A DNA stretch of 64,000 nt from Dipylidium caninum (GCA_017562135.1 QEYB01000180.1:620001-684000), one strand, 5' to 3'; positions 23,063-36,100 are shown, numbered from the stretch's first letter. Numbers and translations are program-made. The notes: a model not told the origin generated them from the sequence alone.

Positions 23063-26000
23063 GCGGGATTTGACGAGATGGAGATCGTGACTTTCGAGTT
23101 ATTTCTTTTACTCAAATAAGACCACCTTTACTGTAAACTACCATGTTCTCCTGAACCAACTGTTCTTCTTACCTAATCGGGTATATTTCAAATATAATCG
23201 GATTCTCCACCTATCGTCAAAACCTTTCGAGTCTTGCCGTGGGGCCGGACTTGACTGCATGCGTTCAACCGTCGATGTCGGCGATAAGGCTGCCGGCTCG
23301 CCGTGGCAGACAGAGTCACCTGCCTCTACGTCTTCCGCATTGTTACTTTGTGCAGAGCAAAAATGGGCACAGTTTTAAAAGGAATTTGGCGGAGTGCCTG
23401 AAGAATGGGCCAACTCATGCCATCTGCGCGTATAACCCCGTGGGATCTCGTTCGGCAGCTTGGCGAGGACCAGAGACTGAGCCGCTGCGACTGCGAGTAG
23501 TTGTCTATTGTGTCTGAAATGGCAGATTTTTGGCAGATTTCGGTATGACTAAAGGGACGAACTGATGATGTGAATAGACTGAGCAAAATACGAAATAACG
23601 TAGTTGCCTAAATCTGATTTGTCAACTATCCACTTTCCCACGAGACTGAGTGTTCACTTTCTCACGGAAAAGGGAAGTAAAATTTTACTCGAAGTCATGT
23701 GATGTTTAAAGAGGGGAGAATGGCCGAACTGTGTGTTCTGCCACTGCCTGCGCGCATCGAGGCCTCTCACGTGGACGGCCGGCCGAAGTCCTCTGGTGGC
23801 GCAGCGGCACATCCGCCACGCGCCACGGCGTGTCTGCATCCGATTGGGAAAAACGGAATGTTCGCGATCCAGCAAAATCGTGTGCTCAGAGTCGCCCTCA
23901 TTTATTCGCGGGGGTAAACAATCTCGGGACTTTGGCCGAGCGACAGGTTTGCTGTCGCTGTTTCAGAACTCATTACCCGAGTTCATCAGCATTGGTAGCA
24001 CCAACCGGTAGAGGGGTGCAGTTACATATGGCTGGTGCGCCAGTATGCGCTCCTCTGCGGCTACACGAGCCGCGATGGAGCGTGCTGTTCTGTCTACCGG
24101 GCCATGTCGCGCAGATGGAGAGGAGATGGGATTAGATGAGAGGAGGGGAGAGTAGAGAAGGAGTCAGCATCTTCGTATACACAAGCATAGTCCTACGATA
24201 GCGCGGAAGAGAGGAGGGATTGGTGGACGCGTGGGGAAGGGAATAATTGAAGTAGCCGCCTCACGAGCAGGCACCGTCAGGCGCTGATGCACTCGCTACT
24301 CATCGAGTGGATACCATCGCAGGCTAAAACTGCATGAACAAATCGGAGCCACCAAGGCCTGCTGGCAAGAACTACTCATTTAAAATGAGCACACCTGCAA
24401 ATTCGAAAGAGCCACAATACCGCCTGGGTGGGTACCCGCGCTTCACTGACTCCAGTGACGTCGAGAAAAGTTAGGTGTACTACTGAGGGGAGGCAGAGCA
24501 CGCGGGCTGGGGGGAGCCACTCGTCCGCATCCACCCGCAACGCCAAGGCGACCGCACTGTTGAACGCCGCTGGTGGACGTGGGTGGGGCGGATAAGGCCA
24601 TAACAACCGCGTAAAGGGCAACACGGCGACAGCGCCAGTGGACCCACTTCCGATAAGCGTAAAGGGACATGTGCACCACCTCCCAAATATCTCCCACTTA
24701 GACACTTCTCAACCTCTGACTTTTTTTCCCACCATCAGGTGAATCTATTCGATAAGGTTGGTAGAGGAAGTTAAAAGGGTGAAGACTGGAGTGGCGCTTC
24801 GGCTGGAACGCGTCCCTAGGCAGTTAGCTGATCGTCTACAGACAGACTGACCTGACATCAAAGCGAGGTGGTAGTTACTGTGAGAAGACTGCATCCGTGT
24901 CTGATTTCCATATTTTTTAGCAAATCTTCCCACCACTCAGATGCTTGTCAGGGTGTTTTTTCGTTGAGGTGAAAGATAGGAAGCTGATTCCTTCGACCGG
25001 CACTTGAATTTACCACGGGACCACGAATGGGAGAGAGGATGCTGCCGGCTAGGTATCACAGCAGGCGTCCAGCCCAGTGACGTCTTCGAACCCCCTGGGC
25101 GAATTCTTATCGCCACTCTTATAGTCAGCGTCTTCAATGAAGTCGTGCCGCTTGCAAAGATTGTGAATGGGTCACATAAGAAGGTTCGACATTTCCGCCC
25201 CGGGCCAAAGCCCATAATCAGTAGCCGTCAAGGCATTCGCCACCCACGAGGCTTGTGGCTAAACTGACCCACATGCCTTAGGTGGGCGGAAAATGGCGAA
25301 CGCCTCCCAGATGGTCTCATCTTTCGGAGGTCCATCGACTCATAGATGTAAGCAAACTACCGGTCGGCACTCGCAGGCAACTTGTTGGCACACAGCTAAT
25401 GAGTAACATTCCACTTCCACGACTCACACCCTTGTCTAATCTTAATAAAGCATGTGGGTCATATACGATTCACTCTCCTTAACTTTCCTCAAGTGTCGAC
25501 GGGGTGAGAAGCGAGTTAACGTTCCGAGGGCGACAAGGTGGGGCGCGTCCCCTTCCCCATGTTCCTGCGAGGCAACGCACATGGCTAATTTGGGGTAGAT
25601 GGGCGGAGTCGAGGTGCTCTGCGCTTTTTGAATATGAATAACTAAGCCTCAATTAGCATTCCCTACAGGCAGATTAACAGGGCAAGGAAGTATGGGGAGG
25701 AGTCTTGCATGTGTGCGCTAACTGCCTCGCTTCAAATATGCACCACGATGGATGAGGGTGGCGCCGCCGGTGCGGAGGATCCTGTGCACTACCGCACCAC
25801 TAACGCGGGCAATGGGGCAGCAGAGGTGGCGTGCGCCTCGTCTTAACTCTTTGGCATGACTCCCACGCGGGAGGTGATGGGTTTTTCTTCAGAACGTCAT
25901 GCGCTACGTTTGACGTGTTAACGAAGAATGTAATCTCAAGTGAGTAGTGGAGTGCTTTCATTTTGACGAAAAACCTGACTGCTGTAGATTGGCAGTGTTA

Positions 26001-28439
26001 AGAGAACTGAGGCAGACCGAAAGAACCCCTACCGTCGTAAACCGCGATTTCTTTGCCTTTGTTCGATCGCTTTTCTCGCATCACGGCGGCCGCAGCAGCC
26101 CATAAGTGGGGCAATGCGATTCGCGGCAGGTAGGAGTGGGGGGCACCACAATTTGCATGCAACAAACCAACACAAGCCACTTTCGCGGTCAAGCACCGAC
26201 AAGAGCGGTTGACATGACATCGAAAGCCATCACGGTGGGAGAACGAAGCTGTTGCACCCAAATGTGTTGGAGGACAGGAGCCCCAGCCCGTCTGTGCTGA
26301 CGTATTTACGGTGAAGGCTGCAAGGGACTGTAAAAGACTTGGTTAACAGTCGTTGATAAGACGACACCTGGTGGATAGTCGAGGTGGCAAACGAAGACGA
26401 GTTTGGTCGGGGCGAAGGCGTTTATATTGGCCATAGGAAGGGGAGAAGAGCAAGGCACAATTTCTTAAATCATAGCTAAAAAGATCCTCGACTTAAGAGC
26501 AGCACAAGATGAGCACAAAAAAGAGAACACCACCGAAATTTTCACCTAATCGGAAATGGATTCTGGTGGAATGCTCGCGAAGTGACTATCCATCGTTCCT
26601 TCTCTCTCACGACCAGACGAAACCATAACAGCAGGGGAGTGCTGTGGCTGTGAAATTGATAGAATGCATGAGAAGAGACTTCTGAGGAAAAAAAACCCAC
26701 ACTTCCAAATTGGCACGCGCGACGCTTCTGCATAATGACGCTGAAAGCGCACATAAAGCTCTAATCATTGTCGACGGATTAAATAACTTCTCTACAATGT
26801 AACAGTTTACCACACCCTCTATTTTCACCCGATATTCTTTCCGCCCATTCTGCCTTTTTTCTTAATTACAAGGTATTTTTAGAGAAAAAAATGCGATAGT
26901 CAAAAGGATGTTATAAAAGACTCTTAGCCACTCTTTAACTCTAAAAGTATGGGATTCTTTCAGAATAGCATACATGACCTGCCTAAACGCGGATAGAATG
27001 TCGTAGATGCCGATGGAAATTATTTAAACTGGACATTATAAGTAATGTTGAGATTGTGCTCTTTGTTTTTCACCTGCATTCAACGCCCGTGTCATAGTTT
27101 CCAGCTGAAAGACAAATCGGAAAGGGAGATCACGGGGTGGAGTGAAACGAATCCCGAGAATTGAAGCTTGCATATGAGCTGTCTAACCGTCGACTTGTCT
27201 CCTAAACAACATATCCGCGAGACACTTTACAATTTGCAGGAGACAGCAGTGAAGTCATATGACACCGGAGTAAGTGCTTTTCAAGAGATGAGAAGTGATT
27301 TCGCCGGTTAGGCATAACCGAGCAAAAGAGTAGCCCATGTGTGAAGACAACTACTAGCAAGGCCTCCCACCGAACGACGCCAGAAGGGTAAGAAGGGCAG
27401 ATGAGGACCTTGTCCGCGCAACTATACTGAAAACCCGTCGTTGATCTCTCGACTCACATCCGTAGATTTCGCCACGTTGGATGTTGCTCTTGCCAGTAAT
27501 TGGTGGTGGGCGCGGCTGGACCTCTGCGTCTGGTAATACTTGGCGAGAGTCGCGATGATGTTTCTTTCTGCTTGTTCATCTCACGACACAGTCTCCCGAC
27601 TATGTTTGGAGGCAGTCGACCCCTGTTTGCTGAGAATTATAGCGATGTAGTGAGAGACCACCCCAAAAACGCACCATAGGAATTCACGGCAAGCAAATCC
27701 CAAAAAATAAACAGACTTCGAGGGAAATGCTCCTGAGCACTTGCTACGACCACGCAAATCTTGAAATAGGTCGAAAGGGCGTATCTAATAATTGGTGGCA
27801 AACTGAACCAAGAAATTGCGGACAAACTGCCTCTTCGTGGCTGTGGTAGCCGAACATAACTTAAAGCCGTACGCAGACAGCGCAAAAGCGTTAAGATAAC
27901 ATGAATTTTGGGTTTATGCTAATCTCCTTTCCTTGACCGTGACGTGGGCATTTGACATAGGCTGCAAATCCCCATTTGGTCCAACCATGCGTTTAGAGCC
28001 TCTGCTCGAGCACAGGGTGAGAAACTCGGAGAGCGGAAGCCCCCATCCGTACGAAGCCACATCCTTCCTCAGAGAATGGACACACTACAGTAAGCCCCAT
28101 CAACTCACCACCCTATCAACTGCTAACCTGACGCTTGGCGGCGATGTGTAGTGGTGAGATGAGTTCTAAGACGAGGCACTCACAATTAACCCCTAAACAA
28201 TAAATTAGTTCAGATTCCTCTTATAGACGTGACTGCTTGACGCCCGAGGAAGACAATAGGGGAATTGGACACTTGAAAAGGCCACGCCGATTCGCTTTAG
28301 CCGAACAGTTCGGTAAGTGACTGGGAGAATGGTCACTTCTTTGCCAATGCGGCTTGGTATCAAGGACGCTCAGCTTAACTTGAAGTTAGGATAGGCTGCA
28401 GAGAAATGTTAATTCGCGACAAAGATGGAGGAGAGCAAC
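23063..28439. other. intergenic between the tetraspanins, no gene supported
   Basis: GC-rich patches at 23.7-24.7 and 25.5-26.3 kb create open frames on both strands but no recognisable protein. Near 25.94-26.0 kb and 27.24-27.27 kb there are short stretches that faintly recall tetraspanin splice junctions or exons (see findings). Otherwise I see nothing. Confidence 0.4.
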
Positions 28440-28445
28440 TTTATT
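28440..28445 (-). terminator. polyadenylation signal AATAAA for tetraspanin copy 2
   Basis: The + strand reads TTTATT, that is AATAAA on the minus strand, about 95 nt beyond the stop codon at 28539. Position and sense fit the 3' end of the tetraspanin transcript. Confidence 0.5.
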
Positions 28446-28538
28446 CTAAGCTTGAACGTAACAAGAGGGCCAGAAAAAGCAGTGTAAGTAAAAGAGGCGA
28501 CCCGGGATGAATTAAGCAAAAAGTCAAAGTCAGACCGT

Positions 28539-29384
28539 CTAAGATGTCTCGGCCTGTTTGGACAAAGACATGGCTACTATGATAGCGCCAAATTCGATTA
28601 CCGCAAGAACAATGACAACTGCTCCAAAGCCGACAATGTACTCCTTCATTTCGTAGAAGAGTGCATCTACACAACCCTGCAGCAGAAGAGGAGTTTAATG
28701 AAAGGTGTCAACTCACTCGAGTGGGGTAAGATAAGCACCACGCACGTCCATCTTCACAGCACGATTTGTTTGGCTGCGGCCAATCAGTCGGGCCGTTGGC
28801 GCCACAGCACTCCATCTGGTTGAGAGTAGTTTTAAGGAAGGAGTAATACCTCGTCTTGCATGTTGTATATAATATTCTTATGGGTCGAATCTGCATTAGT
28901 ATTGATGTCTTTAATGGCTTCTTCTAGGTAGCGTTGAATAAACGGCCTGAACTGGGTAAGAGATTGATAATGGTGAAAAGGTAGAAGTCTACCTCGTTCC
29001 GTTTGACAATAAGCAGAACGCTGCAGACGATTTCGGCAACGATCATGAGGAACATGAGAAACGCGAACTAGCAGATAGATTTATTCTCGTAGTTAGCATA
29101 CCAATTTGAGGAGACCCTTCTTCATTTTACAAGTACCGTAACAACCAGCGAAGCTTGTGAGTAGCACAAGTATTCCTAACGTTAACAGGGCCACAGGAAT
29201 CGCGAATGCCCCTCCTGTCATACCGTATGTGCTGGCTTCCACCACGAGGTAGGCACCAAGGCCGGTCATAATCGCACCGGCTAACTGGTGCAGCAGTAAT
29301 GCGGAAAGGCGAACTTACGAGAACGGCCAAGTTGAAGACGAAAAGGAGAATGCGTAGAAAAGAAGTACCACACGAGACCTGCAT
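28539..29384 (-). CDS. tetraspanin (copy 2)
   Basis: Four-pass membrane protein of 220 residues. Exons (minus): 29319-29384, 29102-29284, 28993-29067, 28850-28951, 28717-28815, 28539-28676, all separated by introns of 34-41 nt with GT-AG borders. TM1 starts LRILLFVFNLAVL and runs into LAGAIMTGLGAYLVV; TM2 ends in FAGCYG; TM3 is FAFLMFLMIVAEIVCSVLLI; TM4 is VVIVLAVIEFGAIIVAM. The extracellular loop shows ECCGANGPTDW, SCCEDGRAWC and GC, six cysteines with CCG. The acceptor of exon 2 was set at CACCAG because the TTAG four bases further would break the frame. Exon lengths 66, 183, 75 and 102 match copy 1 exactly; only the last two differ, by 6 and 3 nt. No frame break. The gene is tail-to-tail with copy 1, 5.5 kb apart. 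Confidence 0.93.
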
Positions 29385-31127
29385 CGCGTTTGAATAAGGT
29401 TTTTAGCGATGAGGTCCCGACAACCTACTCCTTAAATAGTGTGGAGCCCTGCTACCAATCCTTGTTCATGGCTCTTCAAGTTGTCATCTTACCTAACAGC
29501 AGCTTTCCTGCACCTATCTGTTATGTCCCACACCTCCAAAGAAGGCTAATTCACTTATCTCATCATGACTCCGTAAGTTTCGATACACCCACACATGAGA
29601 TGACACCATGCCAATTGCAGCCATCGTAACTTGGGTGCAACACCGCTTTTGGTGGTGTCACGTCCTCTGCTAAGAATCCGCTTGTCAACACATGTCTCGG
29701 CTGGTGAGTCAGGGGAGCCCCAACCCAGCCATTTCCGCACTCTCGTTGGTAGTGAACGGGAGACTCGAATAAAGTAATGCTGAGGGTGTTTTGAAGAGTT
29801 ATTGGTGGATGAGACTATGGAAATGAACACGTGACTCACCCAAGACGACGATTCTACCATTACTAGTACAAAAAAAAAGGCTAACTTAAAAAAAATATAC
29901 AGTCGAAGAGGCCACAATTGCCTCAACACAAATGCCTGCCTGTCGCACTCACCAAATCCCCCTCCCCACACATTACGGGGTCCAAAATCACTGTCCCTCT
30001 CGTTTCCAAGACTCGCAGAGAAGCCCAGGGGACATCCAAAAATATACCACCCAGCATACTGCCTTTTTTGCATTTACTGGAATAACTCGATCGCGGTACC
30101 AGGGGTGAAGTCGAGATCACCGGTGAGTGGTGACTTCATTCATCGGCAAAGGAAACGCCAACAAAGAACCCATCGAATCCCTCCTTTTGGTTTGATTAGT
30201 CTTTCCACGTTTAATTATGCCGTCTTTACTGATCATACTATGTGAGTGTGGCCCATCACGTACTAACATTCAATTCCCCTGAACTAAAACAAAGCAAACC
30301 GGATAAACTAAGTTCCCAACAATGTTGTCAGCGAGTAAAATCACGATAAAATTACCAAAAACGTCATTTCCAACCCAATAGATTACTGCATATTAGGCGT
30401 TACTGGACAAATATCAGTCAAGATGAACCTAAGTGGTCAGCTAACCGAGACGCGCGCCGCCCAAGAACTTGGCCCGTTAACAGTAATAAGGAACTAGGTG
30501 GTGGTCTGTGGTACCACAAAGCTATTTAACCATACGTTTTAACGAGTCAGCCCGGCGACCGCCTGTTGGGTGAAAGTCGATTTACGCCCAAATGAAGGAT
30601 GCTGTAACATCCAAACACCCGGATGCTGTAACATCCAAACACCCGGGCGTAATCTACAAGGTATTTTCGTAAACAAATTTTGCTAGTCCAACGTAATGAC
30701 AGAAACCACCCCCCCACATTAGATAAAGGGAGGTGACCACCCACTTTCCATCCAAGCTATTTTTACCCGTTAATTTATCTGAAAGACAGTCGCCTATCAA
30801 TATTAAACTTAAAACGTCGAAAAGTATGCCCGAAGATACCCGCCTCATGCCACTCCGAAAACGATAAACCATCCAAAAACAGCACTCCTCCCAGTCACAT
30901 TGCTCAAACGAAGGCAAATTGCGTAATTAATAAGCGAAATTACACGATCCTATTGGAACCACAACACAAACCAACAGGCTGTAATGGCCAGAAGCGTTTA
31001 GAATCACTTCACCACGCGCCCTGGTAAGCGCTGTATTACTAACGATACCTAACCCAGCATTAAACCGATGCGCGAAGCAAATAATATAAGGCACTTGCTA
31101 TCAGAAGTAATAGGAGACGTATAACAA
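29385..31127. other. intergenic, A/C-rich on the + strand
   Basis: No gene recognised. The + strand is A/C-rich from about 29.8 kb on, the sense expected beside a minus-strand transcription unit. It contains a 24-bp tandem duplication at 30597-30644. The 172-codon minus frame at 29555-30073 has no recognisable motif. Confidence 0.4.
30597..30644. repeat. 24-bp unit repeated twice in tandem
   Basis: Two exact head-to-tail copies (30597-30620 and 30621-30644) that begin GGATGCTGTAACATCC. Each unit has a small inverted repeat, GGATG and CATCC around CTGTAA. Confidence 0.9.
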
Positions 31128-31133
31128 TTTATT
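31128..31133 (-). terminator. polyadenylation signal AATAAA for LSM6
   Basis: The + strand reads TTTATT, AATAAA on the minus strand, about 86 nt past the LSM6 stop at 31219. Nothing else competes nearby. Confidence 0.55.
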
Positions 31134-31218
31134 TACAAGAAAGCAGGAGCAAGCAAAGAAAACTACTTCATACTTCCACGTTTTTGTGTGCTAATGTAGA
31201 AAACTAAAAGAACACATC

Positions 31219-31446
31219 TTATTTACTGACTGACATCATACCATTATTGCCTCGAATAAATGCATCGCCGTATTTATTCTTCAACTGCCCCTCAACATAC
31301 TCCTCCGTTTGTTCCAAAACGACATTCATATAACCATCAAGTGATATTAAAACGCCACGATAATCCGCACCTGAATTAAGCTTAACCACAACCGGGCGAC
31401 CAATAATCAATTTAAGGAAATCTCTCGGGGTCTGCTTTTGTGACAT
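31219..31446 (-). CDS. LSM6: U6 snRNA-associated Sm-like protein LSm6
   Basis: Subunit of the LSm1-7 ring (mRNA decapping, cytoplasm) and the LSm2-8 ring (binds the U6 snRNA 3' end, nucleus). The single exon encodes 75 residues from MSQKQTPRDFLKLIIG. The Sm1 motif is clear (GRPVVVKLNSGADYRGVLIS, LDGYMNVVLEQTEEY), and Sm2 is GDAFIRGNN, with the invariant Arg-Gly RNA-contact pair. The C-terminus GMMSVSK differs from the usual VLYIS strand, the only divergent part. Length is close to the usual 80. No intron and no frame break. The gene is divergent from POLR1A, 1.7 kb away, and an AATAAA lies downstream. Confidence 0.96.
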   Translation of the reverse strand: MSQKQTPRDFLKLIIGRPVVVKLNSGADYRGVLISLDGYMNVVLEQTEEYVEGQLKNKYGDAFIRGNNGMMSVSK

Positions 31447-33113
31447 TTGCGTGCTGAAAGGAACAAAAAGTCAACAAGTGGCTCGGCCAATTTACAAATA
31501 CATATAAAGTAGATAACCTGATGCATTGGAAGTTTTATTATCAAAATCCATATCGGAGTAACGAATCATGTGATGGAATAAGGTGAAAGCTGAGACAAGG
31601 GCACAGTACCGCGATTACTGACGATAAATATGACTCGGACCCATAGAATACTAAGCAAATCAAAATAAAAAGAACACAACTGCGGAAAATTGGCACCTCA
31701 TAAAGCCATCATGGGCGATTTAAGGAACGAATCTAGACAAAACTGTAGACACAGTTGTCGAAAAAGAAAACACCTTGTTAGGCTTGTAATTAACAGTGGC
31801 AACGAGACCTTAACAAATGAAAAATTGACACGGATTTGGGACGCCGTTACTCTCACAACAACGGCAGGGGGCACCCACCAGCACTACTCCTCCACGTAAC
31901 AGAAAGCAGACGTGAAACGTGCATTTCCATTGGTGAGTTTAAATGCCCAACTTGAATTTAAAGTGAAGCGCACAAATATAAACGGGATGAAGACTTCGAC
32001 CGTTCATTCCACATTCCTTAATACTATATCTGCCTAAAAACAGAATATGTAACTTCGGTGTTGTACAATTTGGCGTATACCCCAGAACAAGAGTAATAGT
32101 ATTCACATCCTTCGATGGCAACAAATGTCAGATAGCGTAGGGACACCTACTGAACCTGCAAGATAATGGATCTCCTACTGCCTTTTAAGACCTCGAAACG
32201 TCAGTTGTGGAAAGAGATGGCGAGTAGCATTAACGGGGTAGATATCACAATATTTACCCTTATAGAATGTAGACAACAGTTACGGCCTTGTTTTATTCGT
32301 CGTTTCATGTTTGTAATAAACCGATTAATGCGACAAAAAACTTTAGGAGTAATTATCTAGTGTCTTATCCCAGGACGGTCCTTGCGCAATGGAATGCGGC
32401 CTTGTGCGAGGGGTAGACTACCAAAATCCAATGACCTAATGTCAAATAAATGTTAAAAGCTTTTCTTTCCTTCGCATGTTTCATGGAACCTTTAACTGGG
32501 CTTAATGGAATCTTACTTTTGACACTGGAAGGCTCGCATAAGTTTCGTAATCAGCCACTTACCCAGGTAAGTCAGCAATAACCCTTCTTTCCGTTGGTGA
32601 ACGTTACACCTGATGAGTTACGGTGATTTCGTTAATCTTTTGCAAATAATTATCATAGTCGTAGAAAACGTGCCGTTCTATATGAGTTCAGGCACTAATA
32701 ACCTTGCCGTGTAGCCGGATATATATTCGCACAGTATGGCGAATATCGAAAATGCGGATATCCCGAGAATAGTAAATAACGAAGAATCAAATGTTGTTTT
32801 CCTAGGCATGCTTTTGACAAGAAATCGATGTGGTGCCAATGGATTAGGGAAATTTTGCCTTAACCGCAGGTTATTTGCTTCCTGGAACTACCGGCATTTG
32901 GCGCTGCTCCTTTAGGTTTGACATCTGACCGCTCTTGTCTTATTGTTAACTAACTCTATCCGGTTTAAAATGACCGTCTCTTTAATAGGGCATTATTTTG
33001 TAGAGAATATTCTTTCTACCGATTTGCTAACCAACGAATGATGCGAGTGACGATTATTCTTATTGGCTAACAAAATCGTACCGTGTTTCGTCTTTGTCGC
33101 CCTCCTCGCCGGC
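31447..33113. promoter_or_regulatory. divergent upstream region of LSM6 (-) and POLR1A (+)
   Basis: No coding sequence is recognised. The + strand is A/C-rich to about 32.1 kb and becomes T-rich from about 32.45 kb, consistent with two promoters firing away from each other around 32.1-32.45 kb. No specific element is claimed. Confidence 0.35.
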
Positions 33114-36100
33114 ATGGATGAAGTTGATGGTTCTATATGCAGCTTTGATTTTACCTTTTACACATCCCATGAAATCAGATCACTTTCCGTTCTCGAAATT
33201 ACATCAGATGATACGTTTGATAAATTTACGAATCGTGGAGTTAGTGGTGGTCTACATGACATGTCTCTTGGACCTTGCAAAGAAAAGGATATCTGCGCTC
33301 ACTGTGGTCTTGGTTACTTACAGTGCCCTGGCCACATCGGTCACATTGAATTCTCTAAGCCGGTATATAACCCACTCCTTTTCAACCTTGTTGTTCGAGT
33401 AAGTGCAATTGAAGTACCTTACTTTAGTTGTTAAAATCTTTTTGTTTTGCCTGTTTTAAAATATACGATGTTGATCTTCTCTCCGCATCTTTGGAATTGC
33501 TCGGTTTGCCAGGTACTACTCCTTTTGTGGCTTCATAGAATTAGACCTTTTGCTGCCCAGCAGACCAAAACCTTCCGAGATTGAGGATTTGCGAAGTCTT
33601 CCTCTCTTCGAATTGCGCAAGACCGCTATTCGTGCTATGTCTACTCGTCGACGTATTCCATGTAGGAATTGCTCTGCTAAGTCTTGGGTACTTAGGCATA
33701 TTAATCATCAGCAAATTGTGATGAGGCCCGTATCAGATCTTCGTAATTCAAAGCTTTCTAGGGTATCCAAATATAATGTGTGAGTTCACCTTAAACATTT
33801 AGATTGTTGTAGGAGCGTATGTCTCTCTTAAAATGTCTGTGTTTATGTGATTGTTGTATTTCGTAACTTTTTTCTATGTCCAGGGACGGCGGTGATACAA
33901 ATTACGAGCACGGAGAACTTGAGAGCTGGGCAGAAATCGAAGCACAACTTTTATGTGATAAAAATACCACTCGTCCGGTCGCTTCCTTTGAAGAAGAGGC
34001 CTTAGTGACAGCGACGATTGAATTTGGAGACCTCGTTACGTCTGTTCGCGATAGATTAAAGGAACTATCTTCAGGTCAACAGAAAGAAGCATTTTCATCT
34101 CCAGGTATTAGAAGTTCTAGTTTATATATTTAATCGTTTGTTAATATGAGCCTTAAACCGTGGGGAGAACATGTGTTTTAAAAGCATATCATTTAACCCG
34201 ATTCCGGCGCTCTTTATGATTGTTCTCGTTTATTGCTTTTGATCCTGTCGAACAAGTTTTGATTAGACTACCTGCTAAAACCCTTCAACAGAGTTAGTGC
34301 GGGACATGCTCCGATGTGTTTGGATGCAAGATTCATCAATTCTCCGAATCATTTTCCCCTTTTTGCACACCGCATCGTCAAAATTTCGATATCCAACTGA
34401 TGTTTGTTTTATGGATGTGATGCCTGTCTCGCCGTCATTCTGTCGCTGGGTAAGTTCTCCTGCTCTTCTATTACAGTAAATCTAGTGCCTCTACTCAGAT
34501 TTTGCTTTTTAGCCTCGTACGATAGGTAATCTCTCGTACGAACATCCAGCTACTGCGCTTTTTTCTCGGGTCATCAAACGAGCTGCGGCTTTGCGCCAGA
34601 TTTCAGAGTATTTGAAAGAGAATAATTTTATTGCATCACAGGGCCCTTCTAATACATCGAGTGGAAGTTTGGTAGCGAAGCACGCCCAACAACTTCATAA
34701 AAGTACTGGTGGACCAGCTGGGCACTCCATAATGCCAGATCTTTTGACTCCTGAACGAGCTGAAGCTGCACTTCATGTACGTCTACCAATCTAAATTATC
34801 GTTCTTGGGTATACAATTTAAATAACCGTCTTAAAACTTATTGAATTTGAGTCGACTGTGTCGCAGAATATGTAGAGTACATACGGGCATCTGAGTAATC
34901 TTAAGTTTCATTACCCGATGATTTGATTTGTGCTTTTGATAAATAGCCTAGTTGTGAACCGACGCTATGGGGGGAATAAAATTTGTTGCACGAGATACAT
35001 ATTTTTGATAGTTCAAAAGAACTGGAATTCCTATTAATATCCTTTTAGCTTCTCTACGAATACACTTGACTCGTTTTCTGTTTAGTTTTTTGTCACCTTT
35101 GCTCCACACCATTTAGTTTGATTCTTGTATATGTATTTACCTTCTGGTCATTCCTTTGTTTTACACATTGTTCTTAGGCTTCCGTGATCTTCCTGCAAGC
35201 ATCAGTAAATGCGGTGTATGATGTTAGCACCAGCTTACTGCCGGCTGGTTTCGAACCTCGTCATGGCCGGGCTGGGGCTACCGTGCCGATCCCCGGGTTA
35301 AAACAACGTTTGGAAAAGAAACAGGGTCTCTTCCGCATGCATATGATGGGGAAACGTGTCAACTATGCTTGTCGTTCCGTCATTAGTCCTGATCCCAATC
35401 TTCGTGTTTTCGAGGTAGAATTTTGTACGAATATCTTGGGTATCAATCAAAAATAGTTATTTTCTGCATATAATACTTTAATATTGTTTCACGGTTTACC
35501 TTAAACATTATGTCATTTGCGTTTGCTATTTAACGTGTCCCAAGAGGGCACACCCTGCTTTTAGGAATGGGTAGCAATTTCGGTAATTGGTTTCCTCGGT
35601 ATTGTTGTTTAACTGGTCAGATTGTGTATCATTGGTCGCACATCCTTCTTGTTTGAAATACAGTGCTGGAAGTTTGAAATTACATCCTCAGGTCACTCGG
35701 TTTTGAATCTTTTTTTCTTATTTGGAATGCACTTCGGACTCGAATATTCCCATTCATTGACCGACTTGGACAGTTTTATAACTGGATAATTCTCGAGATT
35801 TTGAGATTGTCACCTTTGACTAGTGACTTATTATTTCACGTTTCTCATGTTTGACCTTCAAAAAACATTCAGAATTCTCTTAAATCTATTTTGAGTTTTA
35901 CGCGATTGCTTTGGAATCCTATAACAGGACATTTCGGCATAGAATGGTTAAATTTTTTGTTATCCGACAACAGCTTGAATACTGTTTTTTGAACTTTTTC
36001 TAGGTTGGGGTGCCGCTCTTTATCACCCTCAAACTTACTTTCCCGGAACCGGTAACTGCGCACAACATTCGAAAGCTGCGCAAACTCGTTAAAAATGGCC

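Noticed and set aside
23731..24135. 134-codon + frame
   Set aside because: Overlaps two other frames in the same GC-rich patch and has no motif.
25080..25100. tRNA B-box-like GGGTTCGA on the minus strand
   Set aside because: No A box, no acceptor-stem pairing and no anticodon arm at the right distance.
29555..30073. 172-codon minus frame
   Set aside because: The amino-acid run has no domain, and the region is A/C-rich with no splice context.
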